Positions 9,501-18,794 of a DNA stretch of 64,000 nt are shown here, in pieces; position 1 is the stretch's first letter, and each line of letters begins with the position of its first letter. Source of the DNA: Leishmania panamensis (lineage: Eukaryota; Euglenozoa; Kinetoplastea; Trypanosomatida; Trypanosomatidae); assembly GCF_000755165.1 (NCBI RefSeq), contig NC_025878.1, positions 62,001 through 126,000 of the forward strand, in the 5' to 3' direction. The position numbers were made by a program, and so were the translations under genes. A model generated the notes under the pieces. It was not told the DNA's origin. It was given only the letters and a program-made list of their open reading frames with translations, and did not search any database.

Positions 9501-10484
9501 CTTTGATGTATGGAGGTGGGGATGTAGAAGGGCTGGCTTGCGAGAACGGAGAAGTGGGGTGCTGAGAGAGACCGTGAGGTAAAGGCACTGAGAGCGGCTG
9601 CCATACAAACCCAACGGTGCCAGCCGGCGTTCATGTCTGCGGCAGCAGCTGAGGGGGGTGGAGGGCGGAGAGATGTGCGTGAGATTATGGAATACACGAG
9701 AGAGGAGATGATGGAAACCGCATATCGTAAGGCTATACGGATAGTAAAGAATGCAAACTGAAAGACAAAAAAGAGGCGAAACGAATGAGTGACTGGGGGT
9801 GGGAGTGGGGGATTACTGCGAGAAGCATATGCAGCCTTCTCCCTCCTGCATCAGGGAGACACAACTCGGACTCCTTCGCCGAGATACCTTGTCTGCCCAT
9901 CCACTGTGACCGTTGCGCAGCTCGATCCACACGATTCACCGCAAAGAGAGGGGGGCGGAAAGAGAAATTCGCTGGAGTAGGCGACAAAGTGTCCCCAGGG
10001 AAAACGGTGAGCAAACCAGAAGGGTTGCGATGACATCCGGGGCTGGTGAAAGCAAAAAGGGTAGTCCGCACTCCTCCTTCTCTTCTGTATGAGCTCAAAA
10101 GCATCATAGACGTGCGGTGCGATCACCCGTAGGCGGACGGGGGACCTGACGCTCGCTGTGAGATCCCCCCTCCCCTCCCCCCCCCCCACACACACACATA
10201 CTTCTTTGCCCGTGGCGACATCATCTCCTTTGCCAATCCTCAGAATGAACATCGAGGCAGGGAAGTGGCAACGAAGAGGAAAATAAATACTGAAGAAAGA
10301 TATGCGCAGCGACACACACACACAAGCGCTTTCTTCATGCACACGAGAAACGATATGCTCCCAACAGCGCACAGCGGGCAGAACAGCACCCACTCTTCTC
10401 CCGCTAGTCCCTCACGAGGAAAGCCACAGGAAGAGGCACACGCGTTCTCACGGGTAACATTTCTTCGCTGCACCCCTTCTGCCC
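9501..10484. other. Intergenic spacer with poly-C/(CA)n tract
   Basis: No gene supported. It includes an 11-base C run at 10177-10187 followed directly by an AC repeat to about 10198. It presumably holds the 5' UTR of the Erv41-like gene and the 3' UTR of the kinesin gene. Confidence 0.55.
10177..10198. repeat. Poly-C run joined to (AC)n microsatellite
   Basis: Eleven C residues followed by an alternating AC tract. Homopolymer-plus-dinucleotide tracts of this kind recur in several spacers of the window (for example around 51070-51130). Confidence 0.8.
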
Positions 10485-13130
10485 TTACTCGGGTAAAACT
10501 CGAAAAAGGGTCTCCTCCACGACCGAGGCCGTCGAGACACCGGATGATAGCTGCTCTTGTAGGATACTCGGCGAGGAAGGATATGGGAGGGGCGGCAGAA
10601 GCCCAGGCCGCTGCCGGACATCCACATCGCACGATGAGCTGGTGCACCACGGCTCATCTTTATGTGTACTGGTCAGTGCCTGCCGCAGCCTTAAGTTCTC
10701 GCTCTGCAGCGCCGCAATCATAGTGTCCTTCTCTGTGAGCACCTGCTCCAGCTGCCGGCCAAGGTCCAACCTCAGCTGTGCAATGATCTGAAGTGTGAGG
10801 CGCTGCTCCAGGGCCGTTACGTCGACGGGAGTGAGCGGAGAGGGGCGAAGAGTAGCGCCTTTCACTTTCGGCAGAGTAACTTCCGCGAGCGCTCTCGATT
10901 TCGCATCTTTGTCACTCGCTCTTGTCAGAAAGAAGTCGGAGGACTCGTAGATAGAGCGCACAGCATGCGGCAGTGGTGAACTGGACCTCGGTGTTCGTCG
11001 CCTCTCACGGCTCCATGGCTGCAACTCGGTCGCGTCGGGCAACAAGGCAGAGATTTTCTTATGCGCCAGAGGGATAGAAGACCCCGTTGAGTTACGCCGC
11101 ACCTGGCGCGCTTGTGCCCTCTGCGCCCCTCGCAGGGCTGTCTCCAGTGACTCCGTCGTCGTGTCGCTCATGGCAATGCTCGCATCGGCGTCGACGATGC
11201 CGATTCTACTCTTCGACCGGTGCGTCTTCTTGCGGTCGTGCCGTCGCTTTCGCGTGCGGCGCGGCTTTCGTGGGAACCTTGGGCCATCGGTGTGCTTGCT
11301 ATCGCTGTCGTAGTCCGCCATAGCTGAGATCGAAGTGGGCTCGTTCGCCGCGGCGGCGGCAGGTACACTTGAGCGACTGCGAGAGACCGGCTGATGGTGC
11401 CGTGGGGCGTTACGTGCTTTGCTCGGCTCCACAGAAGCGATGCTCAGCCCTTTGACGCGGAAAGCGTACCGCAGCGTGTTGTTGGTGTGCTCGTGATTCA
11501 AGGAGCTTGAAGAGACCGCTGCGATCATGACCGTCTTGCTGTTTCCGGTAAAGCTGTCACGCAGTACCTCTGTGAGACGGGAGCCGCGAAAAGGGACGTG
11601 CTTCTTCTTCTCGTCCAACGCGCGAATGCACTCCTTGAGCGCCAGCAGGGACTTGTTAATCTCCGCTCCCTCGAGTCGCGTCAGCCGGTCATGCGCGGCT
11701 GTATCGGCGGCCCGCTCGCTTCCGGCCAGATCGACAAAGTTGACGGTGCCGGTAAAGCCGACGCACCCGCGGTCTTTGATGTGAAGGGAGAGCACCGCGT
11801 GGGAGCGACTGGAGTGCTCGTTTGCGGTGGTGGTGCCGGTGCGGCGTTGCTCTATTCCCGCCTGCACAAGCTGCCACAGCTCCTCGACCCCTTCGACGGT
11901 GCGCCACATGACACCGCAGATATTCACGCGCCGGTTGGCACCCTCGCGCAGGATGATGGGGTGTCGGTGGTTGAGCAGGTCGTACAGCGCGTTACAGTAG
12001 ATCTCGAAGAAGGAAACGCAGAGCTGTTGCCCTGGTTTGAGTCGCTCAAAGAGGTCTGCCGCAGCCTGAAGATACAAACCCTTCTCTGTCTCCGTCCCTA
12101 TCATGGTGTACGTCTTGCCGCTGCCCGTCTGTCCGTAGGCAAAGCAAGAGGCACTGCCACCAGAGAGGCTGACGGTGAGAAGCTCCTTCACAGAATTGAG
12201 GTAGACGTCCTCGTTCGTCGCCTCCGCACCGAAGGCGGCGTCAAAGACGTAGTCGCTGTTCTCCTCGTAGCTGGTCAAGTCCACACGTTGCTTCGTAACA
12301 GCGATGCGCACGTGCGCGTTGTCGACTTGCACGCAGTCCACACCACATTCACCGGGTGCCAAAGGACGCTTGCGCACAACAACCGTGATGCGGCCGTCTC
12401 TACCCTTGCAGCGACCATTCCCCACTGGTGATGTCCTCGCAGCGCCCGCCGCATTCGAGAATCGTGTCGACGGTTCAGAGGCGGTTCGGTCCTCTCGCTT
12501 GAGAGGCAAGGGGCTGGAGGTGTTAGCACCGTCGTCGGCACTGACTGTCGTTCTCGGTACCGGGGAGGCACAGTCCTTCTCGCCGGAGATTTCTGCGGCT
12601 ACGCAGGGGGACTTATTTACCTGAAGAGGGGCGTGCACCTCCAAAGGCGGAGGCGTGAACGGCGCGTTGGAGTGGCAGCGATAATCATGCGGAGTGACGC
12701 GTGAGACTCCAGGGGTTGACGCTTGGCGCGGCTCATTGCTAAGCTTGAGGGTACTTGTTGCCATCGATGAGCCCACTACTACGCCACTACTACCATCACC
12801 ACACATTTCTGCAAACTGGAGAGAGAGGGAGTCCAGTTCGCGGTTCAGCGTCGACACGGACGGAATTGCAGCGCCCTTGAGAAACGACCGTTGCCCTGCG
12901 ACTGAGTCGTCGCGCGAACCGCGCCTAGCCGCATCGCCGCAAGTAGTGAGCGCAAAAGGCATTTGAACAGAGCTGGGCGGCACTGTTTTATCGTTCAGTG
13001 CCGCGAGACGTGGCAGAGGGGGCGGCGTGAAATGAATGTGATGGTCCGCGCCATGGACAAAACGACGCAGCTGTTGAGCCTCTGCCTCAGCTTTGGAGGC
13101 CCATGAGTTGCCCTCTCTAGCCGCATCCAT
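10485..13130 (-). CDS. Kinesin-13 family motor protein
   Basis: An 881-residue kinesin with a central motor domain at about 246-562. The P-loop GQTGSGKT is at 333-340, switch I NEHSSRSH at 437-444 and switch II DLAGSE at 467-472. The motor begins with ITVVVRKRPLAPGE. It carries the kinesin-13 hallmark around 485-505 (RLEGAEINKSLLALKECIRA). Kinesin-13 motors depolymerise microtubule ends and in trypanosomatids affect spindle or flagellar length; several paralogues exist, so I assign no symbol. Residues 1-245 are low-complexity and Ser/Pro-rich. After the motor comes a basic Ser/Arg-rich linker, then a predicted coiled coil near 790-840 (LEQRLTLQIIAQLRLDLG and onwards). The start is a true ATG, with a pyrimidine-rich acceptor region upstream (AG near 13168). 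Confidence 0.95.
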   Translation of the reverse strand: MDAAREGNSWASKAEAEAQQLRRFVHGADHHIHFTPPPLPRLAALNDKTVPPSSVQMPFALTTCGDAARRGSRDDSVAGQRSFLKGAAIPSVSTLNRELDSLSLQFAEMCGDGSSGVVVGSSMATSTLKLSNEPRQASTPGVSRVTPHDYRCHSNAPFTPPPLEVHAPLQVNKSPCVAAEISGEKDCASPVPRTTVSADDGANTSSPLPLKREDRTASEPSTRFSNAAGAARTSPVGNGRCKGRDGRITVVVRKRPLAPGECGVDCVQVDNAHVRIAVTKQRVDLTSYEENSDYVFDAAFGAEATNEDVYLNSVKELLTVSLSGGSASCFAYGQTGSGKTYTMIGTETEKGLYLQAAADLFERLKPGQQLCVSFFEIYCNALYDLLNHRHPIILREGANRRVNICGVMWRTVEGVEELWQLVQAGIEQRRTGTTTANEHSSRSHAVLSLHIKDRGCVGFTGTVNFVDLAGSERAADTAAHDRLTRLEGAEINKSLLALKECIRALDEKKKHVPFRGSRLTEVLRDSFTGNSKTVMIAAVSSSSLNHEHTNNTLRYAFRVKGLSIASVEPSKARNAPRHHQPVSRSRSSVPAAAAANEPTSISAMADYDSDSKHTDGPRFPRKPRRTRKRRHDRKKTHRSKSRIGIVDADASIAMSDTTTESLETALRGAQRAQARQVRRNSTGSSIPLAHKKISALLPDATELQPWSRERRRTPRSSSPLPHAVRSIYESSDFFLTRASDKDAKSRALAEVTLPKVKGATLRPSPLTPVDVTALEQRLTLQIIAQLRLDLGRQLEQVLTEKDTMIAALQSENLRLRQALTSTHKDEPWCTSSSCDVDVRQRPGLLPPLPYPSSPSILQEQLSSGVSTASVVEETLFRVLPE

Positions 13131-13913
13131 TTGGGGTCTGTATTAGTGGATGACTGCGCCTGCAGTACGCCTAAGCAGAGGAATCCGCAGCATAAGAGAA
13201 ACGATGAGGAGGAGGCCGGGCGCTCACAACCGGAGAGTACTCCACTACGGTGCGTAATAAGGGCGAAGCAGAAGAGAGAGGGGTGGAGGGAGGAGGTAGA
13301 GAGACAGCAAAGGGTTTACATGTAGAAGCAACGAGCCCGTGTAAAGATGAGAGGTGAGCACACCATCTGCGCCTGGGTCACCTGCCCTGCATGCGCCATT
13401 CAGCACCTCACGCACCGAGCCGAAAACCGGCGTTGATTGGCCAAGCAGGCAAATCCGTCTGTCTCTGCCCCAGCAACGAGAGAGAACGCCTCCGCACATC
13501 CGAACGAGGAGAAGGGGGAGAGTGGTGTGATGGGGTCCAACAGTACACGCCATACGTCAGCAACGGGGGCCTATCTCACACCCATGTAGTGCAGTGCGAG
13601 AGGCACTACAAGAACAGCAACACAATAGAACAAAATACGCGCATATCAGTAGAAAGAGAGAGGGAGTGAGGGACACAGCTCGAAGCCGCTCGCCTGCGTC
13701 GATCCCTCCTTCCGTTGTCTGCCTTCCGAAGAGAGCGGAGGTGGTGCGCCACCAGCCTACACGTGGAGGACCCAAGACGAAGGGTGCACGCGACACTGGC
13801 ACGCAGCGACTCAACACCACCAAAAAGGAGACGAAAGGCCAACTCAAAATAGCGCGCCTCTTGCATGACCGCTCTTATAAGCGCTGCAACCGGCTCACCG
13901 CTTTTTTATCCCG
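13131..13913. other. Intergenic spacer upstream of kinesin gene
   Basis: A minus-strand polypyrimidine region at about 13265-13315 and a second near 13168-13200 are suited to trans-splicing of the kinesin mRNA. No further gene is seen. Confidence 0.55.
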
Positions 13914-16900
13914 TCACTCGCTGCAGAGGAGGCGTAGCTCGTTTATGGTGGTGTCCATGCGGTCACAAATGACGCCGCCAAGGCTGCAGGGAATGAGTTG
14001 CATGGACGCGGTGCGCAGATACCAGGATGAGAAGAAGCTTTGGATCGTCTGCACTGAGAGCATGCGCCGTGACAGGACCTCGGCGCTGAGATTCAGGCCG
14101 AGCTTGGAGAAGACAACTGGGGGACCAGAGAAGACAACGCTGTGTGTGCTTTGCTGAGCCCGCAGGCCAATCACCGCAGCCCAGCTGCCAACGGGGCCGT
14201 GGCCAACAACGATAACGCTTTCATGATCGCCGCGCAGGTCCTTCAGCAGCGCGTGCATGATAGATGTGATTTTATCGACCGACGTATCCCACTGCGACGG
14301 CACCATGCGCTGCACAAATGAGAGATAAGGCAGTAGTCGATCAACGTACGGCGCCGGCATGAAGAACGACAGGAAAGACAAGGCGTACGTGTCGATCCAC
14401 ATCAGCATGGACTCGATCAGAGGTATCAGGTTGCGGCCGGGACGCGCTGTAATGATGGTCGTATTGACGGCAGCAGTCTCCTCGCGGAACGCATCGAGGT
14501 GCATGAAGGTAGAGTCACCCCCCTCTGGAACAGGCACGCGCTTGAAAGATGGGAACCAGCGCGAGAGATCCGCGTCCTGCCCCGCCACGTCCTTGTTGAG
14601 GCCCAGCTTCGCGAAGAGAGCGATGCCCACCACATCGACTGTCGGGCTGAACTGCGTAAGGCACAGTGGGGGCTTCACGTACGAGGAGTTTATTTGCACA
14701 CGTACGGAGGCTACTCCTGCTATGCTGCTGCGACCCGTTGGTGGTTCCGCCAAATTTGCAGACATCACCCCTCGCGAGATGGCGGAGGCGAAGCGAGTTG
14801 CGTAGTTCGGTAAAAGGACGTCGCTGACGGAGCCCTCGTAAACTTCGTTCGCTGCGGTATAGCCAAGAATGCAGCAGGCAAGTAGCACTAGCGTGAAGCA
14901 GGCGCATATGGTGAAAACGCCGTATGTGTTGGACGACTCGTTTGTGCGCACAATGCACAGCAGCAGGTGCACCGCCAGCGCCAGTACAAAGAGGCCGAAG
15001 CGGTAGTCGAAGACTGTCAGGGTCACCAAACTGCCGGCCAAGTGAAGCAAAAGTAGCAGCCACGAGAGGCGGAAAAGCCACCGGCGCACCGCACCCTTCC
15101 ACCGCCCGTACACAGTCACTATTCCGGTGGTGACGAAGAACAGCATGATGAAGAGCACGGCCAGGACCGAGTTTCCCCAGTGGTTCGTCCAGCCGTTCTG
15201 CGGTATGGTGAAGAGGGTGTCCATCCAGAAGACGGACGCGTAGAAGACGCCGCAGATGGTGATGTTGGACGAGGTGCCCACGCCGCGGGCAATCAAGAAG
15301 ACGGTGCAGAGGAGCAGCAGCACTGCCTGGGCCACAATCGCACCGCCGAAAAAGAAGAAGCCGCCGCCCGCCACGAAAGCGACGCCCATGGCCACCGACA
15401 GCACACCCACCACCGTGAGCAGCATCACCTCGCCCGGCGGGCAGCGCTGCTCCATGTTCTCGTCATCCATCTCTACCTCCAGGAAGAGGTACAGGGTGGC
15501 CTCGGCGGTGTTCTTCCGGCTGCCTTGCGCATACGAGCGCTTGCTCAGCGTCCGCAGGCCAAAGGCGAATACGAAATGGTAGACAAAGATGAGGCACACC
15601 GCGACAATCCAGCCGTACGCCAGGCTGTACTGCAGTCCGGTCAAGACGTCGTAGCGGGCAGCCATGACGCAGAAGAGAATAAAGTAGGCGAAGGTGCAGC
15701 CAACGAAAATGACGAGATGGGGGACGAGCGCCTTCATGCCAAATGCCCTGAACGCCTCCACGACGCGCCCCTGAAATGTGTGACGAGCCACGTCGAAGCC
15801 GCGTGAGCAGAAGATGCCAAATTGGGATGCCACGACAAGGAAGGCCACACCGTAGAGAAACACGTAGTACGGCTGCGCAAAGGTGGCGAACAAAATGTTG
15901 ACCAACGAGATGACACCGAGCAGCGCGATGAAGCAGGTGCCGAGCAGGAAGAAGAAGGAGGAGACCATGAGACACAGCCACAGAAACCCTTTCGCCACCA
16001 GCAGTATCGACGACGGCAGCCCGGCAAGTAGCCTGTCACCTTGGATGAGGCTCGCTTCGTGCAGCAGGGCGTCCCGCTCCTGCAACTCCCACTGCACAAT
16101 CTGAAGCCACTGACGCTCGTGCATCTCCGTGAGACTGAGGCGAAAGAACGACTCGATGGTGGTGAATTGGTTGATGTAGTCCGTGAAGAGGTTGTGCGCC
16201 GGTACGCGCATGATGGGGGAGGTGTTCCGCTTCACCCGGCTTAGGGACCTGGGGCCATCCATCTCCATACTGTCCGTCCCGCACGTGATGAGGTTGGCGT
16301 CGTCATCGATGTCGAAGACGTTGCGGGGAGGGGAGCAAGAGGTGACAGATAGCGCCATGACGGTGCCCTCCATTCCAGGCAACGAGCACTCGGCGGGTTC
16401 ATACACTCCAGTGAGCAGCTGATCGCGCAGGGATGGTGACGGGTCGATGATGCTACGCTTCAAGGCATCCATGCGGGAGAGCTCCTCGATGTAGCCCGCC
16501 CTGAGGAGGTTGTTCAGCTCCCACTCCTTTACCCCCTCACCCCGCTGCACAGCGGTCTTGAGCTGCTCAAAGTAGTTCCGGATATTGGTGGCAAAGCGGT
16601 CGTAGTTTTCCTGATGATCGCAGTCGTTCTTGCCGCCCAGCTCGACCGGGAGCACGTCAGCGTCGTACAGCTCCAGCAGCTTCCCGTGGCGGATGTCGTT
16701 GTCGGACATGATGATGATACGATCGGACACAATTCCTGGGAGTCGCGAGAAGATCGGCTTTGCCAGTGTGGAAAGCATGCGACCCATCCTGCAGACGTAT
16801 ATCTTGTCGACGCATCCGGGGTAGAACTTGGCAATGCGAAGCGCGATGTCGGCCTGAAGGGTCATGTCAAGGTTGCGAATCATGCTGGCCTTGTCCTGGT

Positions 16901-17330
16901 TGATGAGCATGGCGATCTGACACCGTTTGCTCTCGGGTCGCAGTCGCGTGCCGTAGGTGACGAACATGTCGAAGTTCAGGCGACTCTCCTCGCGCCGAGA
17001 CGCCAGCGGCTTGTCGCGCGCTGAGCACACGTAAAAAGTGACGCGGCCCACCTTGTCATTACCGATGATTTGAATGATACCTTTGCGCATATTTTCCATC
17101 ATCCAGTCCGTCACATTGTACGTCGCTAGCTGCTCACGCTCAAAGTCAGCACGGCGCCGCAGCTTCGCTACGGCCTCCTCGACTTTGAAGTTCTTGTTCT
17201 CCAGAAAACCATAGATCCAGCAGTCGAAGTAGTTGTGGCGAATTCCCATGCGCTGCTTCACCTCATCCACCTCCGCCTGATGGGCGTAGGCGACTGCGCC
17301 GATTTCGAGCAGCACCGGCGCATTCGACAT
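13914..17330 (-). CDS. CRAL-TRIO/Sec14-like domain fused to polytopic membrane region and lipase-3-like pseudoenzyme domain (copy 1)
   Basis: 1138 residues from the ATG at 17330; the frame is open further upstream but has no ATG there, and this start aligns with that of the downstream paralogue. Residues 1-75 resemble the CRAL-TRIO N-terminal helices (YFDCWIYGFLENKNFKVEEA). Residues about 78-250 form the lipid-binding fold, with a KFYPGCVDKIYVC strand and LPVELGG at 227-233. After a linker come roughly a dozen hydrophobic segments beginning near FLWLCLMVSSFFFLLG. The last ~200 residues resemble class 3 lipases: hydrophobic strand, VVGHGPVG elbow (GHGPVG at 1043-1048), then VVFSGPPV. The canonical GHSxGG nucleophile serine is Gly1045, so hydrolase activity is not expected. 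Suggested role: membrane-anchored lipid sensing or transfer (inference). The CRAL-TRIO call is firm; the lipase-like call is moderate. Confidence 0.85.
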   Translation of the reverse strand: MSNAPVLLEIGAVAYAHQAEVDEVKQRMGIRHNYFDCWIYGFLENKNFKVEEAVAKLRRRADFEREQLATYNVTDWMMENMRKGIIQIIGNDKVGRVTFYVCSARDKPLASRREESRLNFDMFVTYGTRLRPESKRCQIAMLINQDKASMIRNLDMTLQADIALRIAKFYPGCVDKIYVCRMGRMLSTLAKPIFSRLPGIVSDRIIIMSDNDIRHGKLLELYDADVLPVELGGKNDCDHQENYDRFATNIRNYFEQLKTAVQRGEGVKEWELNNLLRAGYIEELSRMDALKRSIIDPSPSLRDQLLTGVYEPAECSLPGMEGTVMALSVTSCSPPRNVFDIDDDANLITCGTDSMEMDGPRSLSRVKRNTSPIMRVPAHNLFTDYINQFTTIESFFRLSLTEMHERQWLQIVQWELQERDALLHEASLIQGDRLLAGLPSSILLVAKGFLWLCLMVSSFFFLLGTCFIALLGVISLVNILFATFAQPYYVFLYGVAFLVVASQFGIFCSRGFDVARHTFQGRVVEAFRAFGMKALVPHLVIFVGCTFAYFILFCVMAARYDVLTGLQYSLAYGWIVAVCLIFVYHFVFAFGLRTLSKRSYAQGSRKNTAEATLYLFLEVEMDDENMEQRCPPGEVMLLTVVGVLSVAMGVAFVAGGGFFFFGGAIVAQAVLLLLCTVFLIARGVGTSSNITICGVFYASVFWMDTLFTIPQNGWTNHWGNSVLAVLFIMLFFVTTGIVTVYGRWKGAVRRWLFRLSWLLLLLHLAGSLVTLTVFDYRFGLFVLALAVHLLLCIVRTNESSNTYGVFTICACFTLVLLACCILGYTAANEVYEGSVSDVLLPNYATRFASAISRGVMSANLAEPPTGRSSIAGVASVRVQINSSYVKPPLCLTQFSPTVDVVGIALFAKLGLNKDVAGQDADLSRWFPSFKRVPVPEGGDSTFMHLDAFREETAAVNTTIITARPGRNLIPLIESMLMWIDTYALSFLSFFMPAPYVDRLLPYLSFVQRMVPSQWDTSVDKITSIMHALLKDLRGDHESVIVVGHGPVGSWAAVIGLRAQQSTHSVVFSGPPVVFSKLGLNLSAEVLSRRMLSVQTIQSFFSSWYLRTASMQLIPCSLGGVICDRMDTTINELRLLCSE

Positions 17331-18794
17331 GGCGTGCAAAGGGCAAGAGAGAGGCGCATAAGTGGACGAAGACACCACAGAAGGCGAGTAAACCTCGCAG
17401 CGGATGTTCTCCAGCGAAGAAGAACGGTGGAAGCAAAGTGAGGCAGGGCCCCCACCAAAATTCAGCAGCTGAATCAGAGGAGGACGACGACGGGCGAGAG
17501 AGCAGCAAAAGACAGAGATGAGCCACAACGGCACGCACAACGTGAGAGGCGGCCTCCTCAGAGACTGAAGGAGTAACACGAGAGAACAGTGCAGGAGACC
17601 AGAACAGAAGAATGAAAGGGGAGGAGGTAAGGGCAAGAAGGCAGAGAAGGTGAGCTAGAAAGACTCCTTAGATGCATCGGTGCTCTAAGGGGTCGCACCC
17701 AGCGGAGGGTGAGCTGAGGGGTGACCGTGTGACGGTGATGTTACCAAGAGAAGCGAGAAAAGGGGTATTAGGACAAGGTCAGAAACTGCACACGTGTGAT
17801 CCGCTAGACGCTGTGTCCCTGCACACCTTCTTCGGTGTAGAAGGTGGGGGGAGAGGGGGGAGTGCTGAAGAACGGGCACGGTGGCGTTTCTCGACCTTTT
17901 CCCTGCTGGTCCATCTCCGCGACCTCTCTGGGCTTTTTGTTTGCCTTTCGTCCTGACCTACGAGGGGACGCAATCGAGCGTGTACAGGACGAAGAGAAGT
18001 AGGGGGGAGTCGACAGTGGTGACTTTTCCAGAAGCCGAGGTGCACTGTGCAGATGAGTGGAGTTGTCCCCTCTCTCTCTCTCTTGGCCCTTGGCAGGTGT
18101 GCGTGCGTCGTTCTAGTTTGCCTTCTTTACCGAGTCTCCAGCAATCGTCCGCGCAGCTGAGGGGGGGAGAGGGGTCATGACGGTAAGACCACAGAGAGGC
18201 ACGACACGGAGAAAGCGAGGAAGATAGGCAAAGGGAGGGGTGCACACAGCTGAAAAAGAAAATGAAGGAGGAAGGTGACATGCGACTGCCCGGCAGATGG
18301 TGCAGCTAGGGGACAGTCACAGGGCTCTGTGCTGCAGCGAGGACATCCGCCTCTGCCCTCCACATCTTTGGCGCCTCACTCACCATCGGCGATGGCACAG
18401 AGGCACGCGTACGCGAATGGGATGGGGAGGGGAGAGAGGCAGACAGACAGGCGATGACTGAAGGCAACGACGTAATTCGGAGATAAAACACCCAGGCAGG
18501 GGTACACACACGCAGAGCGACGGGACGAGAGAGACCAGCACGCGCGCCTATGGCCAACGCAAACAGGCGCAAGAACTCCACACGCCCACCCAAAGGGGGT
18601 GACTCAGTACAGAAATGTCTCTGCGCTCAGGCGCTCTTCCTCGGTCCTGCGCACACTCCTGTCACACAATGGCGCGCCGCCGCCGCCCCCCTCCTCAGCA
18701 GGCACAACGCTGTAAAAAAAAAAAAGGCGGCGGAGTGTCAAGCCGCAGGCCGCGCGTGCAGAGAGAGGAAGAGACGGCCAGGGCCCCCAGGCGC
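17331..18794. other. Intergenic spacer between the two CRAL-TRIO membrane genes
   Basis: No gene supported. Minus-strand pyrimidine-rich stretches with an AG near 17469 are candidate trans-splice signals for the gene starting at 17330. A 12-base A run lies near 18715-18725. Confidence 0.55.

Noticed and set aside
11598..12431. Plus-strand open frame (277 codons) opposite the kinesin motor
   Set aside because: Antisense to the conserved kinesin motor domain; no independent evidence.
17331..17636. Hydrophobic N-terminal extension (signal-peptide-like) on the CRAL-TRIO gene
   Set aside because: It starts at TTG and runs through pyrimidine-rich splice-site DNA, which translates as Leu/Ser/Pro; the paralogue starts at the equivalent of 17330.
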